Assembly: GCF_900291985.1 (NCBI RefSeq)
Contig: NZ_LT985980.1
Coordinates: 1,686,001 to 1,750,000 of the forward strand
Origin: Lysinibacillus timonensis
GTDB lineage: Bacteria; Bacillota; Bacilli; Bacillales_A; Planococcaceae
Length of the DNA stretch: 64,000 bases
Direction: 5' to 3'
Shown: one piece after another, positions 55,801-64,000 of the stretch
How the letters are laid out: each line of letters begins with the position of its first letter
Numbering within the stretch: position 1 is the stretch's first letter
The notes under the pieces: generated by a model
Told to the model about the DNA's origin: nothing
What the model saw: the letters and a program-made list of their open reading frames with translations, nothing else
Databases searched by the model: none
Translations under genes and position numbers: made by a program

Positions 55801-56533
55801 ATCCTACTCCCCCTTTTAACCATCGAATCGCGCCACCATAAGTTTTTTCGATATTCTCTGTTGTAAAGGTAGTAGACGTACTTCCATGCGCTACAACGGA
55901 CCGGTTTAAAAACAATACTTGATCAAAATAATCTTCAACCGTTTGTAAATCATGATGGACTACTAGAACTGTTTTCCCATCGTTTTTTAATTCCCTTAAA
56001 ATGGTCATGATTGCCCTTTCAGTTGCAGCATCAACCCCAGCAAGTGGCTCATCCATAAAGTACAAATCTGCTTCTTGAATGAGCGCTCTTGCTAAAAATA
56101 CACGTTGTTGCTGACCACCCGATAGTTCACTTATTTGACGATTGGCGTAATCTGCCATCCCAACTTTGTCTAATGCTTCAAGGGCTTTCGCTCGATCTTT
56201 TTTGTTCGGCCACTTTAACCAACCAATTTGTCCATACATGCCCATCATAACAACATCTAATGCATCAGTAGGAAAATCCCAATCAACTGACCCGCGCTGA
56301 GGCACATATCCTACCTTTTGTTTAACCTTCTTTAATTCCTCTCCAAAAAATGAAACATGACCTGTTAAACTTGGATGTAGTTCTAATAATACTTTAATTA
56401 ATGTAGATTTCCCGGCACCATTCGGACCTACAATGCCCGTCAGCGTTCCTTGACTAATCTTGAAAGAAACATGATTTAAAACTGTATTTTTTCGGTAAGC
56501 TGCACTAAGTCTTTCAACTTCGAGAACATCCAC
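55781..56533 (-). CDS. mntB: Metal ABC transporter ATP-binding protein
   Basis: 250 residues. Walker A GPNGAGKST, signature LSGGQQQRVFLARAL, Walker B LYFMDEPLAGVD, H-loop VVHHDL. Q-loop VPQRGSVDWDFP is typical of the Mn/Zn ABC class. Directly abuts the binding-protein gene (one-base overlap at 56533). Powers import of the bound metal. Confidence 0.9.
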   Translation of the reverse strand: MDVLEVERLSAAYRKNTVLNHVSFKISQGTLTGIVGPNGAGKSTLIKVLLELHPSLTGHVSFFGEELKKVKQKVGYVPQRGSVDWDFPTDALDVVMMGMYGQIGWLKWPNKKDRAKALEALDKVGMADYANRQISELSGGQQQRVFLARALIQEADLYFMDEPLAGVDAATERAIMTILRELKNDGKTVLVVHHDLQTVEDYFDQVLFLNRSVVAHGSTSTTFTTENIEKTYGGAIRWLKGGVGFVNSTI

Positions 56534-57483
56534 TATTGTACACCCCCCTTTAGTCCTTCGAAGATTGTATTCACATTGTGTCGGTACATCCCTATATAAG
56601 TTCCATCTTCTGTACCTGCCTCACCCATTGCATCCGAGTAGAGCTCACCACCTAACGTGACATCTAATCCCTCTTGAGAAGCGCCTTCAATAACTGCATT
56701 AATTGAATTTTGGTTGATACTACTTTCAACGAATACTGCCGGTACTTGTTTATCAATTAGTAATTGTACGGTTGATTGGATATCAGATAACCCAACTTCA
56801 TCTTCCGTACTTAACCCTTGTAACCCAACCACTTCAATATCGTACATACGTCCAAAGTAACCAAAAGCATCATGAGCAGTCACTAGTACGCGTTGCCCTT
56901 CTGGAATACTAGAGAGTTTCTCAATTGCTTCTTGTTTTAATTCGTCAATCTTTTTAAAGTAATTTTGCTTGTTTTGTTCGAAGTAATCAGCATCCTCAGG
57001 AGAATGCTTTTTCAATTCTTCTGTTGCACTTTCTAACGCTTCTTTCCAAAGGTCTAAGTCAAACCAAATATGTGGATCTATTGCACCTTCTTCATCTTTA
57101 AGTAAACGTTCTTCTGCAATTGTTTCTCCTATGGCTAACGTCGTTTTTGTGTCTTTTAAGTTATCAAAAATTTCGACCATATTTCCTTCTAGATGTAAAC
57201 CGTTATATAAAATGATATCTGCATCCTGTAGTGTTGAAATATCACCTTGTGTTGCCTCATATAAATGGGGGTCTACACCGGGTCCCATAAGGCTTCTTAC
57301 TTCAATACGATCTCCACCAATTAGTTCAATTGGTTCCCCAATTTGGGCAATCGTTGCAACAACTTGAATTTTTTTATTAATGGAGTCATCCACATTCGAC
57401 GGTGTGTTTGCATTACATGCACTTAATAAAACCATCATCAATCCAAAAACCAAGAACATTCCAGCGATTTTTAATTTTTTCAC
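56533..57483 (-). CDS. mntA: Metal-binding lipoprotein of an Mn/Zn ABC transporter
   Basis: 316 residues, GTG start after AAAGGAG. Signal peptide with lipobox LLSAC, then the cluster A-I fold. Metal ligands are visible as His in GVDPHLYEA, His in AIDPHIWFD, Glu in AVFVESSIN and Asp in GGELYSDAMGE: a His-His-Glu-Asp site as in Mn-binding PsaA/MntA. No long His-rich loop of the ZnuA kind is present, favouring manganese. First gene of the operon. Confidence 0.88.
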   Translation of the reverse strand: MKKLKIAGMFLVFGLMMVLLSACNANTPSNVDDSINKKIQVVATIAQIGEPIELIGGDRIEVRSLMGPGVDPHLYEATQGDISTLQDADIILYNGLHLEGNMVEIFDNLKDTKTTLAIGETIAEERLLKDEEGAIDPHIWFDLDLWKEALESATEELKKHSPEDADYFEQNKQNYFKKIDELKQEAIEKLSSIPEGQRVLVTAHDAFGYFGRMYDIEVVGLQGLSTEDEVGLSDIQSTVQLLIDKQVPAVFVESSINQNSINAVIEGASQEGLDVTLGGELYSDAMGEAGTEDGTYIGMYRHNVNTIFEGLKGGVQ

Positions 57484-57514
57484 TTTACTCTCTCCTTTGT
57501 ATTAATGAATAATT

Positions 57515-57610
57515 GTTGCATCAAGGAAACTTTTAGTACAAAAAAATTTGTTAATTAAAAATTGAGACAAGCACTTCCTCTCTGACAAAGTTTTTCATTA
57601 AGGAAACTTT
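57515..57610 (-). promoter_or_regulatory. Two MntR-like boxes upstream of mntA
   Basis: GCATCAAGGAAACTT (57518-57532) and TTCATTAAGGAAACTTT (57594-57610) both resemble the MntR consensus TTTGCCTTAAGGAAACT. They flank the likely promoter; TTGTCA (57588-57583 on the minus strand) could be a -35 box. Confidence 0.7.
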
Positions 57611-57656
57611 AATGTATGAAGAAAAAATTGTCAATACATAATATTAACAAAAAAAC

Positions 57657-57690
57657 AAAAAGACTCTGTTTAAATTAAACTGAGTCTTTA
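57657..57690 (-). terminator. Terminator after the DUF3298 gene
   Basis: AAAAGACTC-GTTTAA and TTAAAC-GAGTCTTT pair; on the minus strand a run of Ts follows. The stem begins at the stop codon. Confidence 0.85.
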
Positions 57691-58410
57691 GGTACTTATT
57701 GTTAAAAGTGAGTTGGGAATACTTATCGTTGGGTGTCCTACCGCATAAGGAGCTACTTCGTACTGTTGGAAAATCAAGTCAATACCTTCTTGAGTAAAGT
57801 AAAAATGAGTCATTTTACTTAGAGTAAACTTTTTTAAAATTTCCTGATCAAAAAAAACATCTCTGTGTTCTTTCATGTAGTGTTTCACATAATCTGTTAA
57901 TGTAACATAATCATTTTGATTAGATACAAGGTCGTCCAATGTATATCGTTTGCCATTTTGTATATTAAAATTATAAGTTGTTACACCTTCTAAACCGTGT
58001 GCCCCTCCCGAATATGTCGCATCATAAATAAGTATACTTAATTTTCCAGTCTGATTATATTTAACTTCATAATAAGTATTATAACTATAATTACAAGTAG
58101 GTGCCTGCTTTACACAGTCTACCCCCCTTTTATATTCTTCCATTTCTTTCTTTAGTTTCTGATATCCTTCAAAAGACGTCTTTACATGATTTAGTAGTAT
58201 TTCATTTATTTTTTTCTGTGCCTCAAGATTTTTCAAGCCTACTATTTGGGGATATTTTAAAAAGTCCTCTTTATAAATTTCAGTGACAATAGTAGCCTTA
58301 TCTAACTCTGCAGCAATAACCCCATTAGGGAAAGCAGACAAATTCAACACCGTAATAATGAGTACGCATTTTAGGATTATATGTATACCTAATGATTTGT
58401 ACATTACCAT
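57688..58410 (-). CDS. Secreted or membrane-anchored DUF4163/DUF3298 protein
   Basis: 240 residues from the ATG at 58410 (MVMYKSLGIHIILKCVLIIT), AAAGG five bases upstream. Signal peptide with cleavage near GVIAA. The rest matches DUF4163 followed by DUF3298 (YYEVKYNQTGKLSILIYDAT; SGGAHGLEGVTTYNFNIQNG; LDDLVSNQNDYVTLTDYVK), as in the RsiV anti-sigma factor's extracellular part. The longer open frame to 58623 overlaps the divergent ykuK gene and is rejected. Two cysteines (VDCVKQAPTCNY) may form a disulfide. Confidence 0.78.
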   Translation of the reverse strand: MVMYKSLGIHIILKCVLIITVLNLSAFPNGVIAAELDKATIVTEIYKEDFLKYPQIVGLKNLEAQKKINEILLNHVKTSFEGYQKLKKEMEEYKRGVDCVKQAPTCNYSYNTYYEVKYNQTGKLSILIYDATYSGGAHGLEGVTTYNFNIQNGKRYTLDDLVSNQNDYVTLTDYVKHYMKEHRDVFFDQEILKKFTLSKMTHFYFTQEGIDLIFQQYEVAPYAVGHPTISIPNSLLTIST

Positions 58411-58541
58411 GACATCCTTTACCTTTTTTCCTATTATGAACGTTTTGTTCACTTTCATGTAGTTCCTACCGACAAAATTTTTTACCATCTCTTTGAATAG
58501 AATTATTATGTATACCACTAAAAAGAGAAAGGTAGGAATGG

Positions 58542-59078
58542 ATGAAAAATAAATATGTTTTTGAACAAACCTTTCAAAATTTAAGTCAAAAACATATGTC
58601 TTTCGAACAAGTATTTCAATCAATCGTTCAATTTATGGAGAACGACCCAAATGGAAATTTTCGTCTGATGTTTGGAACAGATTCACAAGTGCATAACATC
58701 CATACGAAATTTATTACAGGTATTGTCATTCAACAAGAGAGAAAAGGTGTTTGGGCATGTTTTCGCAAAGTAATTGTTCCTCGGAAAATGAACAATTTGC
58801 ATGAACGTATATCATTTGAAACTACCTTAACTGAAGAGATAGTAGCTATGTTTACAAAAGAAAAAAAGGATCGCTTATTTGAAATTATTTTTCCAAATTT
58901 ATATAAAGGGGCGAGCTTTTCGATAGAAGGACATATTGATATTGGTTCTGAACAAAGAAATAAAACTAGTGTTTTTGTAAACGAGATGATGTCTCGCATG
59001 AATTCTATCGGGGTAGAAGCAAAAATAAAACCTTATTCCTTTGTTGCAAGTAGCTATGCAAATCGTTATACAAAGTAA
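58542..59078 (+). CDS. ykuK: YkuK-type RNase H-like protein
   Basis: 178 residues. Matches the DUF458/YkuK family: LMFGTDSQVHNIHTKFITGI, SFETTLTEEIV, GASFSIEGHIDIGSEQRNKT, GVEAKIKPYSFVASSYANRY. It has an RNase H-like fold with acidic residues in a metal position (Asp, Glu, Asp). Cytoplasmic, function unknown. GGTAGGAATGG precedes the ATG. Divergent from the DUF3298 gene. Confidence 0.85.
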   Translation: MKNKYVFEQTFQNLSQKHMSFEQVFQSIVQFMENDPNGNFRLMFGTDSQVHNIHTKFITGIVIQQERKGVWACFRKVIVPRKMNNLHERISFETTLTEEIVAMFTKEKKDRLFEIIFPNLYKGASFSIEGHIDIGSEQRNKTSVFVNEMMSRMNSIGVEAKIKPYSFVASSYANRYTK

Positions 59079-59254
59079 TGAGAACCATTTCTCTAATACA
59101 AAAATACCAGTCTAACATACAACTATTTTTAATTTTACTAAAAACTATATAAAGAGTAATATTAATTAAAATTACATATTTAATAGATTAGAAAATTACA
59201 TAAATTAAATAAACATTTACGTTATAACAATTAAATAAGAAAATAGGTGAGAGT

Positions 59255-60511
59255 TTGAAACGTATTCATTATAGTTGGATTATTCTTGTTATTGCGTTTT
59301 TCTCAAATATTGTTGCTGGGATTGTTATCTCATCATCGGGAGTATTTCTTGATCCGTTTGAGCAAGCATTTGGGTGGGATCGCTCTGTTATTTCGCTTGC
59401 ATTTGGTATTACCTTATTTTTATACGGGTTATCAGGTCCCTTCATGGCTGCATTATTAGATGTCATAGGGCTAAAGAAAATGATGACAGTTTCGATGGCT
59501 ACGTTAGTTATTGGCACTATGCTCACTTTTATGATGAATGAGCCGTGGCAACTAGTTATTATTTGGGGCTTTGTTTTTGGCCTTGGATCAAGTGTATTTT
59601 TATCTGTACTAAGCCCTTATATAGCCAATCATTGGTTTGAGAAAAAACGAGGTCTCGTAGTTGGGATACTAACTTCTAGTACAGCAACTGGACAGCTAAT
59701 TTTACTTCCAATCTTAGCAATGATTATTGAGAACTCATCATGGCACTACGCAATCGCTTTAATCATGACATTAACTTTCATTATGTTTATTGTCATTGTC
59801 ATCTTTATGAAAAACTCCCCTAAAGAAATTGGAATTCTCCCATATGGGTTAGAAAAAGAACTTGAGGAAGTTGTTGAAACTAAAAAAATCAATCCTATTA
59901 CCCTAGCATTCAGCGGATTACTTGAAGCTGTTAAAGTGAAAGAATTTTGGTTATTAGCAGGTAGTTTCTTCATTTGTGGTCTTTCTACAAATGGATTAGT
60001 AGGTACGCATTTCATTTCCTATTGTATTGGTTTCGGAATCCCTTTAGTAACTGCTGCCTCTCTGCTTTCTTTTATGGGGGTTTTCAACTTAGTAGGTACA
60101 ATGTTTTCGGGTTGGCTTTCAGACCGTTATGATAATCGATGGCTGTTATTTTGGTACTATAGTTTAAGAGGTGCATCACTTATCCTTTTACCATTTGCTC
60201 TTAATCAAGGATCCTATATAATGCTTATTATTTTTACGATTTTTTATGGATTAGATTGGGTGGCAACTGTACCACCAACAATCAGTATATCTAGACAGGT
60301 CTTTGGTGTTCAAAAAAGTGGTGTCATTTATGGTTGGATTTTCGCATCTCACCAGATTGGTGCTGCTACTGCTGCTTTTGGAGGCGGTCTCGTCTACCAA
60401 TATTTTAACACATATACATGGGCATTCTTTTTAGCAGGCATTTTCTGTGTTATGGGTAGTTTATTTGTCATTATGATTAAAAAGAAAGATTCAGATTTGA
60501 GCCATGCTTAA
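59255..60511 (+). CDS. Major facilitator superfamily transporter
   Basis: 418 residues, TTG start after AGGTGAG. Twelve helices; MFS landmarks include GVFLDPFEQAFGWDRSVISL, the cytoplasmic loop after helix 2 (DVIGLKKMM), and the long central loop with LEKELEEVVETKK. It resembles the OFA/MCT-type monocarboxylate or oxalate/formate group more than drug exporters. Substrate unknown. Terminator follows. Confidence 0.87.
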   Translation: MKRIHYSWIILVIAFFSNIVAGIVISSSGVFLDPFEQAFGWDRSVISLAFGITLFLYGLSGPFMAALLDVIGLKKMMTVSMATLVIGTMLTFMMNEPWQLVIIWGFVFGLGSSVFLSVLSPYIANHWFEKKRGLVVGILTSSTATGQLILLPILAMIIENSSWHYAIALIMTLTFIMFIVIVIFMKNSPKEIGILPYGLEKELEEVVETKKINPITLAFSGLLEAVKVKEFWLLAGSFFICGLSTNGLVGTHFISYCIGFGIPLVTAASLLSFMGVFNLVGTMFSGWLSDRYDNRWLLFWYYSLRGASLILLPFALNQGSYIMLIIFTIFYGLDWVATVPPTISISRQVFGVQKSGVIYGWIFASHQIGAATAAFGGGLVYQYFNTYTWAFFLAGIFCVMGSLFVIMIKKKDSDLSHA

Positions 60512-60532
60512 TACTAGTAAAAGTCATAACGA

Positions 60533-60563
60533 AAGCCTAAAACCCTCATCGGATTTTAGGCTT
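60533..60563 (+). terminator. Terminator after the MFS gene
   Basis: AAGCCTAAAA and TTTTAGGCTT pair around an 11-base loop. Confidence 0.8.
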
Positions 60564-60759
60564 ATTTACTTTTTGTAAGTTACTTTCCATTATCTTCACT
60601 TCACCTCCAATTTTCTACCACTTACCAACATGACAAAGACTTTAACTGAGATTTATCATACAATTTGGTAAATAAGTTAAAGGGTGGTGGCGAACTCCAT
60701 AAATGGAATATGACAAAAACCTAACGATTAAATCTTTTACGCGAAAAGAGGTGTCAATA

Positions 60760-61218
60760 GTGAAACTATTTTTGAATATAGACAAAACATTTAAAGAAAC
60801 CACTGTTACAATCGAGAGTCCATCTATCGATGATCACGTAATACAATTACTAGATTACATTCATGGAATGGATCAACTATTCCTTATTGGAAAAAAGGGA
60901 GACATGCAGCATATTCTCAAACCCGATGAAATTCATTATTTTCATACCGAGAACGAACATGTGATTGCAGTTACAAAGTCAGACTCTTTTATATTAAAGG
61001 AGAAATTATATGAATTAGAGAAATTACTTCCCCCTCATAAATTCATAAGACTATCCAAATCGGTCATAGCTAATTTACACGAATTAAGTCGGTTTGAAGC
61101 GTCATTTAATGGGACCCTTTGCGTCTACTTTAAATCTGGAGAGAAAGAATATGTTTCGAGAACTTATGTCCCTGTTATTAAAGAAGCTCTGAAATTAAAT
61201 AGGAGGACGATAGAATGA
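60760..61218 (+). CDS. LytTR-domain transcriptional regulator
   Basis: 152 residues from the GTG at 60760 (KLFLNIDKTFKETTVTIESP), six bases after GAGGTG; the longer frame from 60703 covers the site. The C-terminal LytTR DNA-binding domain (DEIHYFHTENEHVIAVTKSD; LEKLLPPHKFIRLSKSVIAN) is preceded by a short unrecognised domain and lacks a response-regulator receiver. Overlaps the next gene, DUF3021, by four bases; such pairs occur often in Firmicutes. Confidence 0.85.
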   Translation: MKLFLNIDKTFKETTVTIESPSIDDHVIQLLDYIHGMDQLFLIGKKGDMQHILKPDEIHYFHTENEHVIAVTKSDSFILKEKLYELEKLLPPHKFIRLSKSVIANLHELSRFEASFNGTLCVYFKSGEKEYVSRTYVPVIKEALKLNRRTIE

Positions 61219-61628
61219 AAATGTTTATTAACCGTAGTTTCATTGGGATTTTTTTTGGTGGCTTTATTGCAGTGCTATTTACAATTCTGAACATACTTTT
61301 TGCAGATATGGAGTTGATTAACGGTCCCTTATTTGTAAAAAACTCTATTGGTTCGATACTATGCGGTTGGTTCTTTACAGTAAGTCCATTATATTTTGAA
61401 ATAAGAAGGCTATCACTTACTCAACAGACAGTTCTTCATTTTATAACTGTCATGATTTTATACTTTGTTTTAGCTTTAACAATAGAATGGATTCCATTTA
61501 ATATGAATGCGATATTATTATCGCTCGTAATCTCAATCTTGATTTACGCCATTTTTTGGATTTCTTTTTACCTTTACTTTAAATACCAAGCACATAAATT
61601 AAATATTGAGCTAAAAAATCTAAGGTAG
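61215..61628 (+). CDS. DUF3021 membrane protein
   Basis: 137 residues, four helices (about 8-28, 42-62, 72-90, 98-122), with a Lys/Arg-rich tail (YQAHKLNIELKNLR). Matches DUF3021, which is typically encoded with a LytTR regulator and may be its membrane partner or sensor. ATG four bases inside the previous gene, GGAGG upstream. Confidence 0.82.
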   Translation: MKMFINRSFIGIFFGGFIAVLFTILNILFADMELINGPLFVKNSIGSILCGWFFTVSPLYFEIRRLSLTQQTVLHFITVMILYFVLALTIEWIPFNMNAILLSLVISILIYAIFWISFYLYFKYQAHKLNIELKNLR

Positions 61629-61650
61629 TTATATAAATAGTAACATATAA

Positions 61651-61681
61651 GCCGACATGTATTCGGTTCCCTCATGTCGGC
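61651..61681. terminator. Weak hairpin between convergent genes
   Basis: GCCGACATG and CATGTCGGC pair across 13 bases, without a strong T-tract. Confidence 0.5.
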
Positions 61682-61702
61682 ATTCTCATTATTTAATGAC
61701 TC

Positions 61703-62491
61703 TTATTTACTTTCTTGTTCTTTGGAGTTGACATTGTTCACTACATCTTTAAATGCTTCCGCTAGCACAATCGCATCCATACCATATGCAACTGAATGAA
61801 ATCCTAAATCGAATTTTTCTCTGATATCCGCTACAGACCCTGCATATATAAATGAGAATTTGTTTGCCGATTTACATGCATCCAATACTTTTTGAATGGC
61901 CTTCTTTACCTCTTGATCTTCAAATTGCCCAGGTTTACCTAAAGCTGTTGATAAATCATACGGTCCGATAAAGATACCATCAACACCAACTAGATTAACA
62001 ATTTCTTCGATATTTTCTAAACAACCAAGGGTTTCACATTGGGGAATAATTAATGTTTCACGATTACTAACTTTGAAGAAGTGATCCAAACCTCGAGTTG
62101 TATAATCTGCATACCAAAAAGAGTTACCGCTTGTAGGTGCTACGCCTCGTTCGCCAATCGGATAGTATTTGCTACCCTTAATAACTTCTTTTACTTCGTC
62201 CACTGTGTGTATATTCGGGATAATCAACCCCATTGCTCCAGCATCCAACATTTTTAATATTGAATTACGTTCCCCATTTACACGTACCAATGGTGTAATT
62301 TCTCCTATTTTGGCTGCGCGCACATAACTTTGTATGGATTCAGCACTAAATGGACCATGTTCTGAATCTATTATTACATAATCAAGTCCTGCATATCCTA
62401 AACACTCGATTGCAGAAGCACTTCCTAACTCATGAAAGGTTCCTAGAGTTGTTTCACCTTTTAACATTTTTGTTTTTAGTTTATTTTCCAT
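61703..62491 (-). CDS. HpcH/HpaI-family aldolase
   Basis: 262 residues. Class II pyruvate aldolase features: VIIDSEHGPFSAESIQ, ITPLVRVNGE, LDAGAMGLIIPNIHTVDE, YPIGERGVAP, metal Glu in IIPQCETLG and Asp in FIGPYDLSTALG. It cleaves or forms 2-keto-3-deoxy acids with pyruvate, for example in hydroxyphenylacetate or sugar-acid breakdown. No pathway partner is visible nearby. No clear ribosome-binding site was seen upstream (CAAATGG context). Confidence 0.87.
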   Translation of the reverse strand: MENKLKTKMLKGETTLGTFHELGSASAIECLGYAGLDYVIIDSEHGPFSAESIQSYVRAAKIGEITPLVRVNGERNSILKMLDAGAMGLIIPNIHTVDEVKEVIKGSKYYPIGERGVAPTSGNSFWYADYTTRGLDHFFKVSNRETLIIPQCETLGCLENIEEIVNLVGVDGIFIGPYDLSTALGKPGQFEDQEVKKAIQKVLDACKSANKFSFIYAGSVADIREKFDLGFHSVAYGMDAIVLAEAFKDVVNNVNSKEQESK

Positions 62492-62704
62492 TTGTTTAAC
62501 TCCTTACACATAGTCATGAACGGTTATTATTTATGACATTAAGTTTAACAAATTGTATGAATTGTTTGTTAAAAAATTTGAATATTGTGATATATATGGA
62601 TGTTACACAAATCTATTACTATACTTAACTATTGTGATAAAATTTAATATAAGTTAACCTTTATGGTATTGCAGTTAACATAATATGAAATTGGGTGAGC
62701 ATAT

Positions 62705-63118
62705 ATGTTTAAATTAAGAGGACATCATTTGTTCTGTCTTTTAGGTTATCGGGGAATGGGATACTCAAAACAGTATGTTGAAAATATGACTCGTATTCAC
62801 CGAACATTAAGAGCAAATCCTACTACCTTAATTGAGCTCGTTAAAGGTCCAGATCAACTGTGCGAAAAATATCCGAACTCAGGGGATTACCATTGCCAAG
62901 ACGTCAATATTTACGAACGAGATGCTGTTATTTTGGAAAAAGTGGGACTTAGGGTAGGCCAAATAGTAGAATGGAAAACAATTGAGGAGCGCATTCAAAA
63001 CTACGTTAACCCTTCAGATATACAGACTATTTGTTCTACATGTAATTGGCGATCTTATGGTGTTTGTGAAGAAGGTATTCGTATGATAATCGATAAAAAA
63101 GGATTATGGGAGGTTTAG
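62705..63118 (+). CDS. DUF1284 protein, iron-sulfur-like cysteines
   Basis: 137 residues starting MFKLRGHHLFCLLGYRGMGY, the hallmark of DUF1284. Conserved cysteines at CEKYP, HCQD, CSTCNW and VCEEG could hold an iron-sulfur cluster. Function unknown. It is preceded by TTGGGTGAGC and stands alone. Confidence 0.8.
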   Translation: MFKLRGHHLFCLLGYRGMGYSKQYVENMTRIHRTLRANPTTLIELVKGPDQLCEKYPNSGDYHCQDVNIYERDAVILEKVGLRVGQIVEWKTIEERIQNYVNPSDIQTICSTCNWRSYGVCEEGIRMIIDKKGLWEV

Positions 63119-63628
63119 TTGAGAGTACTTCTACATCTAATAATAACCAAAATAATGGTGACCTAATTAATCTTTTGAGGTCACCCATCATAATGCAATT
63201 GTTATTTCTAGGAATACTTTAATAATATATTGTTTTCTGTCAATTCAGAAGATTCATCAAATTCCGAATCCTATGTCTGGAACGACCTACACTTACTTTT
63301 CTTAAATAATAAATTTGTTATTTTCCTCCTCAACATATACAGTAAATCGCACTTCCAACAAGTTATCTAGTCAGAATCGACTCCAAAAATATCCATTTTT
63401 ATATTCGAATATAAATTCTTAATTATTTACTTATAATATTTAACTCAATAGTATCTTTCTAGAATATTTTTTCTTTCCCTAACAATTTTAAAACTTTTAT
63501 GTATTTTGAAATAATTACTTGTTTCATAATTTATGTATACATGATAAACTTATTTTGTCACTGTCCATTTGAGCGATACAAATGTACACTCTACTAATAT
63601 ATAGAAACAAGGTATTTGGAGGTAAATT
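63119..63628. other. Gene-free region before sstT
   Basis: About 510 bp, AT-rich. GGTGACCT/AGGTCACC form a hairpin at 63157-63185 (no T-tract). It should contain the sstT promoter, but no clear boxes or other features stand out. Confidence 0.5.
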
Positions 63629-64000
63629 ATGAAAAACATTATACATAAGTGGACTGAAATTAGTCTTGTTATGCGTATTCTGTTAGGGCTAATATTAGGT
63701 GTTATTTTAGCTGTAACTATACCAAATTACACGCAATGGATTACTATTTTCGGTACTTTATTTACAAGTGCACTGAAAGCCGTCGCACCAATTTTAGTTT
63801 TATTCTTAGTAATTTCTGCCATCTCGAACCACAAGGTTGGTAAACAAACAAATATGAAGTCAATTATCGTACTTTATGCGATTGGGACATTCTCTGCTGG
63901 AGCTATCGGTGTTATTGCTAGTTATTTATTCCCAGTAACATTAACCCTTACTACAGGGGCTGAAGATGTATCGCCACCTGAAGGGATCTTAGATGTACTA
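63629..64000 (+). CDS. sstT: Serine/threonine:Na+ symporter SstT, N-terminal part
   Basis: Starts at the ATG at 63629 behind TTGGAGG and runs off the window after 124 residues. The sequence (RILLGLILGVILAVTIP; FTSALKAVAPILVLFLVISA; NHKVGKQTNMKSIIVLYAIG) matches the N-terminus of SstT, a sodium-coupled dicarboxylate/amino-acid symporter family protein that imports L-serine and L-threonine. Confidence 0.85.
   Translation, partial: MKNIIHKWTEISLVMRILLGLILGVILAVTIPNYTQWITIFGTLFTSALKAVAPILVLFLVISAISNHKVGKQTNMKSIIVLYAIGTFSAGAIGVIASYLFPVTLTLTTGAEDVSPPEGILDVL

Noticed and set aside
58410..58623. Longer start for the DUF3298 protein
   Set aside because: It overlaps the divergent ykuK gene and would place the signal peptide about 70 residues inside the protein.

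Overview
The window looks like chromosomal DNA from a low-GC, endospore-forming member of the Bacillales. Spore genes (cotJABC, spoVR, yhbH, prkA, an alpha/beta-type SASP), strong AGGAGG ribosome-binding sites, frequent TTG/GTG starts, an L-box lysine riboswitch and a ykuD-type L,D-transpeptidase all point there. A Lysinibacillus/Ureibacillus-like relative is my guess, not a demonstrated identity. I saw no rRNA, tRNA, prophage, IS transposase or CRISPR array.

Layout. 1-4.9 kb: a DMT transporter cut by the window edge, a CPBP protease, an autoregulated TetR/MBL-hydrolase operon with two operators on its promoter, a ykuD L,D-transpeptidase and a short YitT protein. 5-9.8 kb: a PhnD-like lipoprotein in operon with a Cache-HAMP-GGDEF-EAL protein, an orphan radical SAM protein and yunC. 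10-19 kb: a hypothetical membrane protein, RNase J, an ehuBCDA-like compatible-solute/amino-acid ABC transporter opposite a DeoR regulator, and a large catalase. 19-29 kb: the sporulation block spoVR, yhbH, prkA, interrupted by an opposite-strand SLH protein; a broken DUF421 gene; and cotJABC, with a palindromic element between cotJB and cotJC. 29-43.4 kb: an EamA transporter, a two-domain class I isoprenoid synthase, a DUF4097 protein, a membrane glycosyltransferase, an LLM oxidoreductase, a CYP152-type P450 with a DHH phosphoesterase, a membrane-anchored Mrr-like protein, a ketopantoate reductase, a SASP and an aminotransferase. 43.4-53 kb: lysine riboswitch plus dapA, an alpha/beta hydrolase, an ECF transporter operon with a PHP hydrolase opposite an RpiR regulator, and a tartrate/D-malate dehydrogenase. 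53-58 kb: an mntABCD-type metal transporter followed by an MntR-like regulator with altered metal ligands, with two MntR-like boxes upstream. 58-64 kb: a DUF3298 protein, ykuK, an MFS transporter, a LytTR/DUF3021 pair, an HpcH/HpaI aldolase, a DUF1284 protein and the start of sstT.

Most interesting: the roughly 790-residue protein at 30056-32428 carries two sets of Asp-rich motifs, like a fused terpene-cyclase/prenyltransferase. The MntR paralogue has lost four of the six expected metal ligands. Two genes (prkA, ehuC) appear to start at ATC and ATT behind good Shine-Dalgarno sequences. Several intergenic repeat families are present, including two four-unit palindrome arrays with nearly identical spacing. 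Many start sites were moved downstream of the longest open frame because the ribosome-binding site lies inside the longer version; these are noted per gene.
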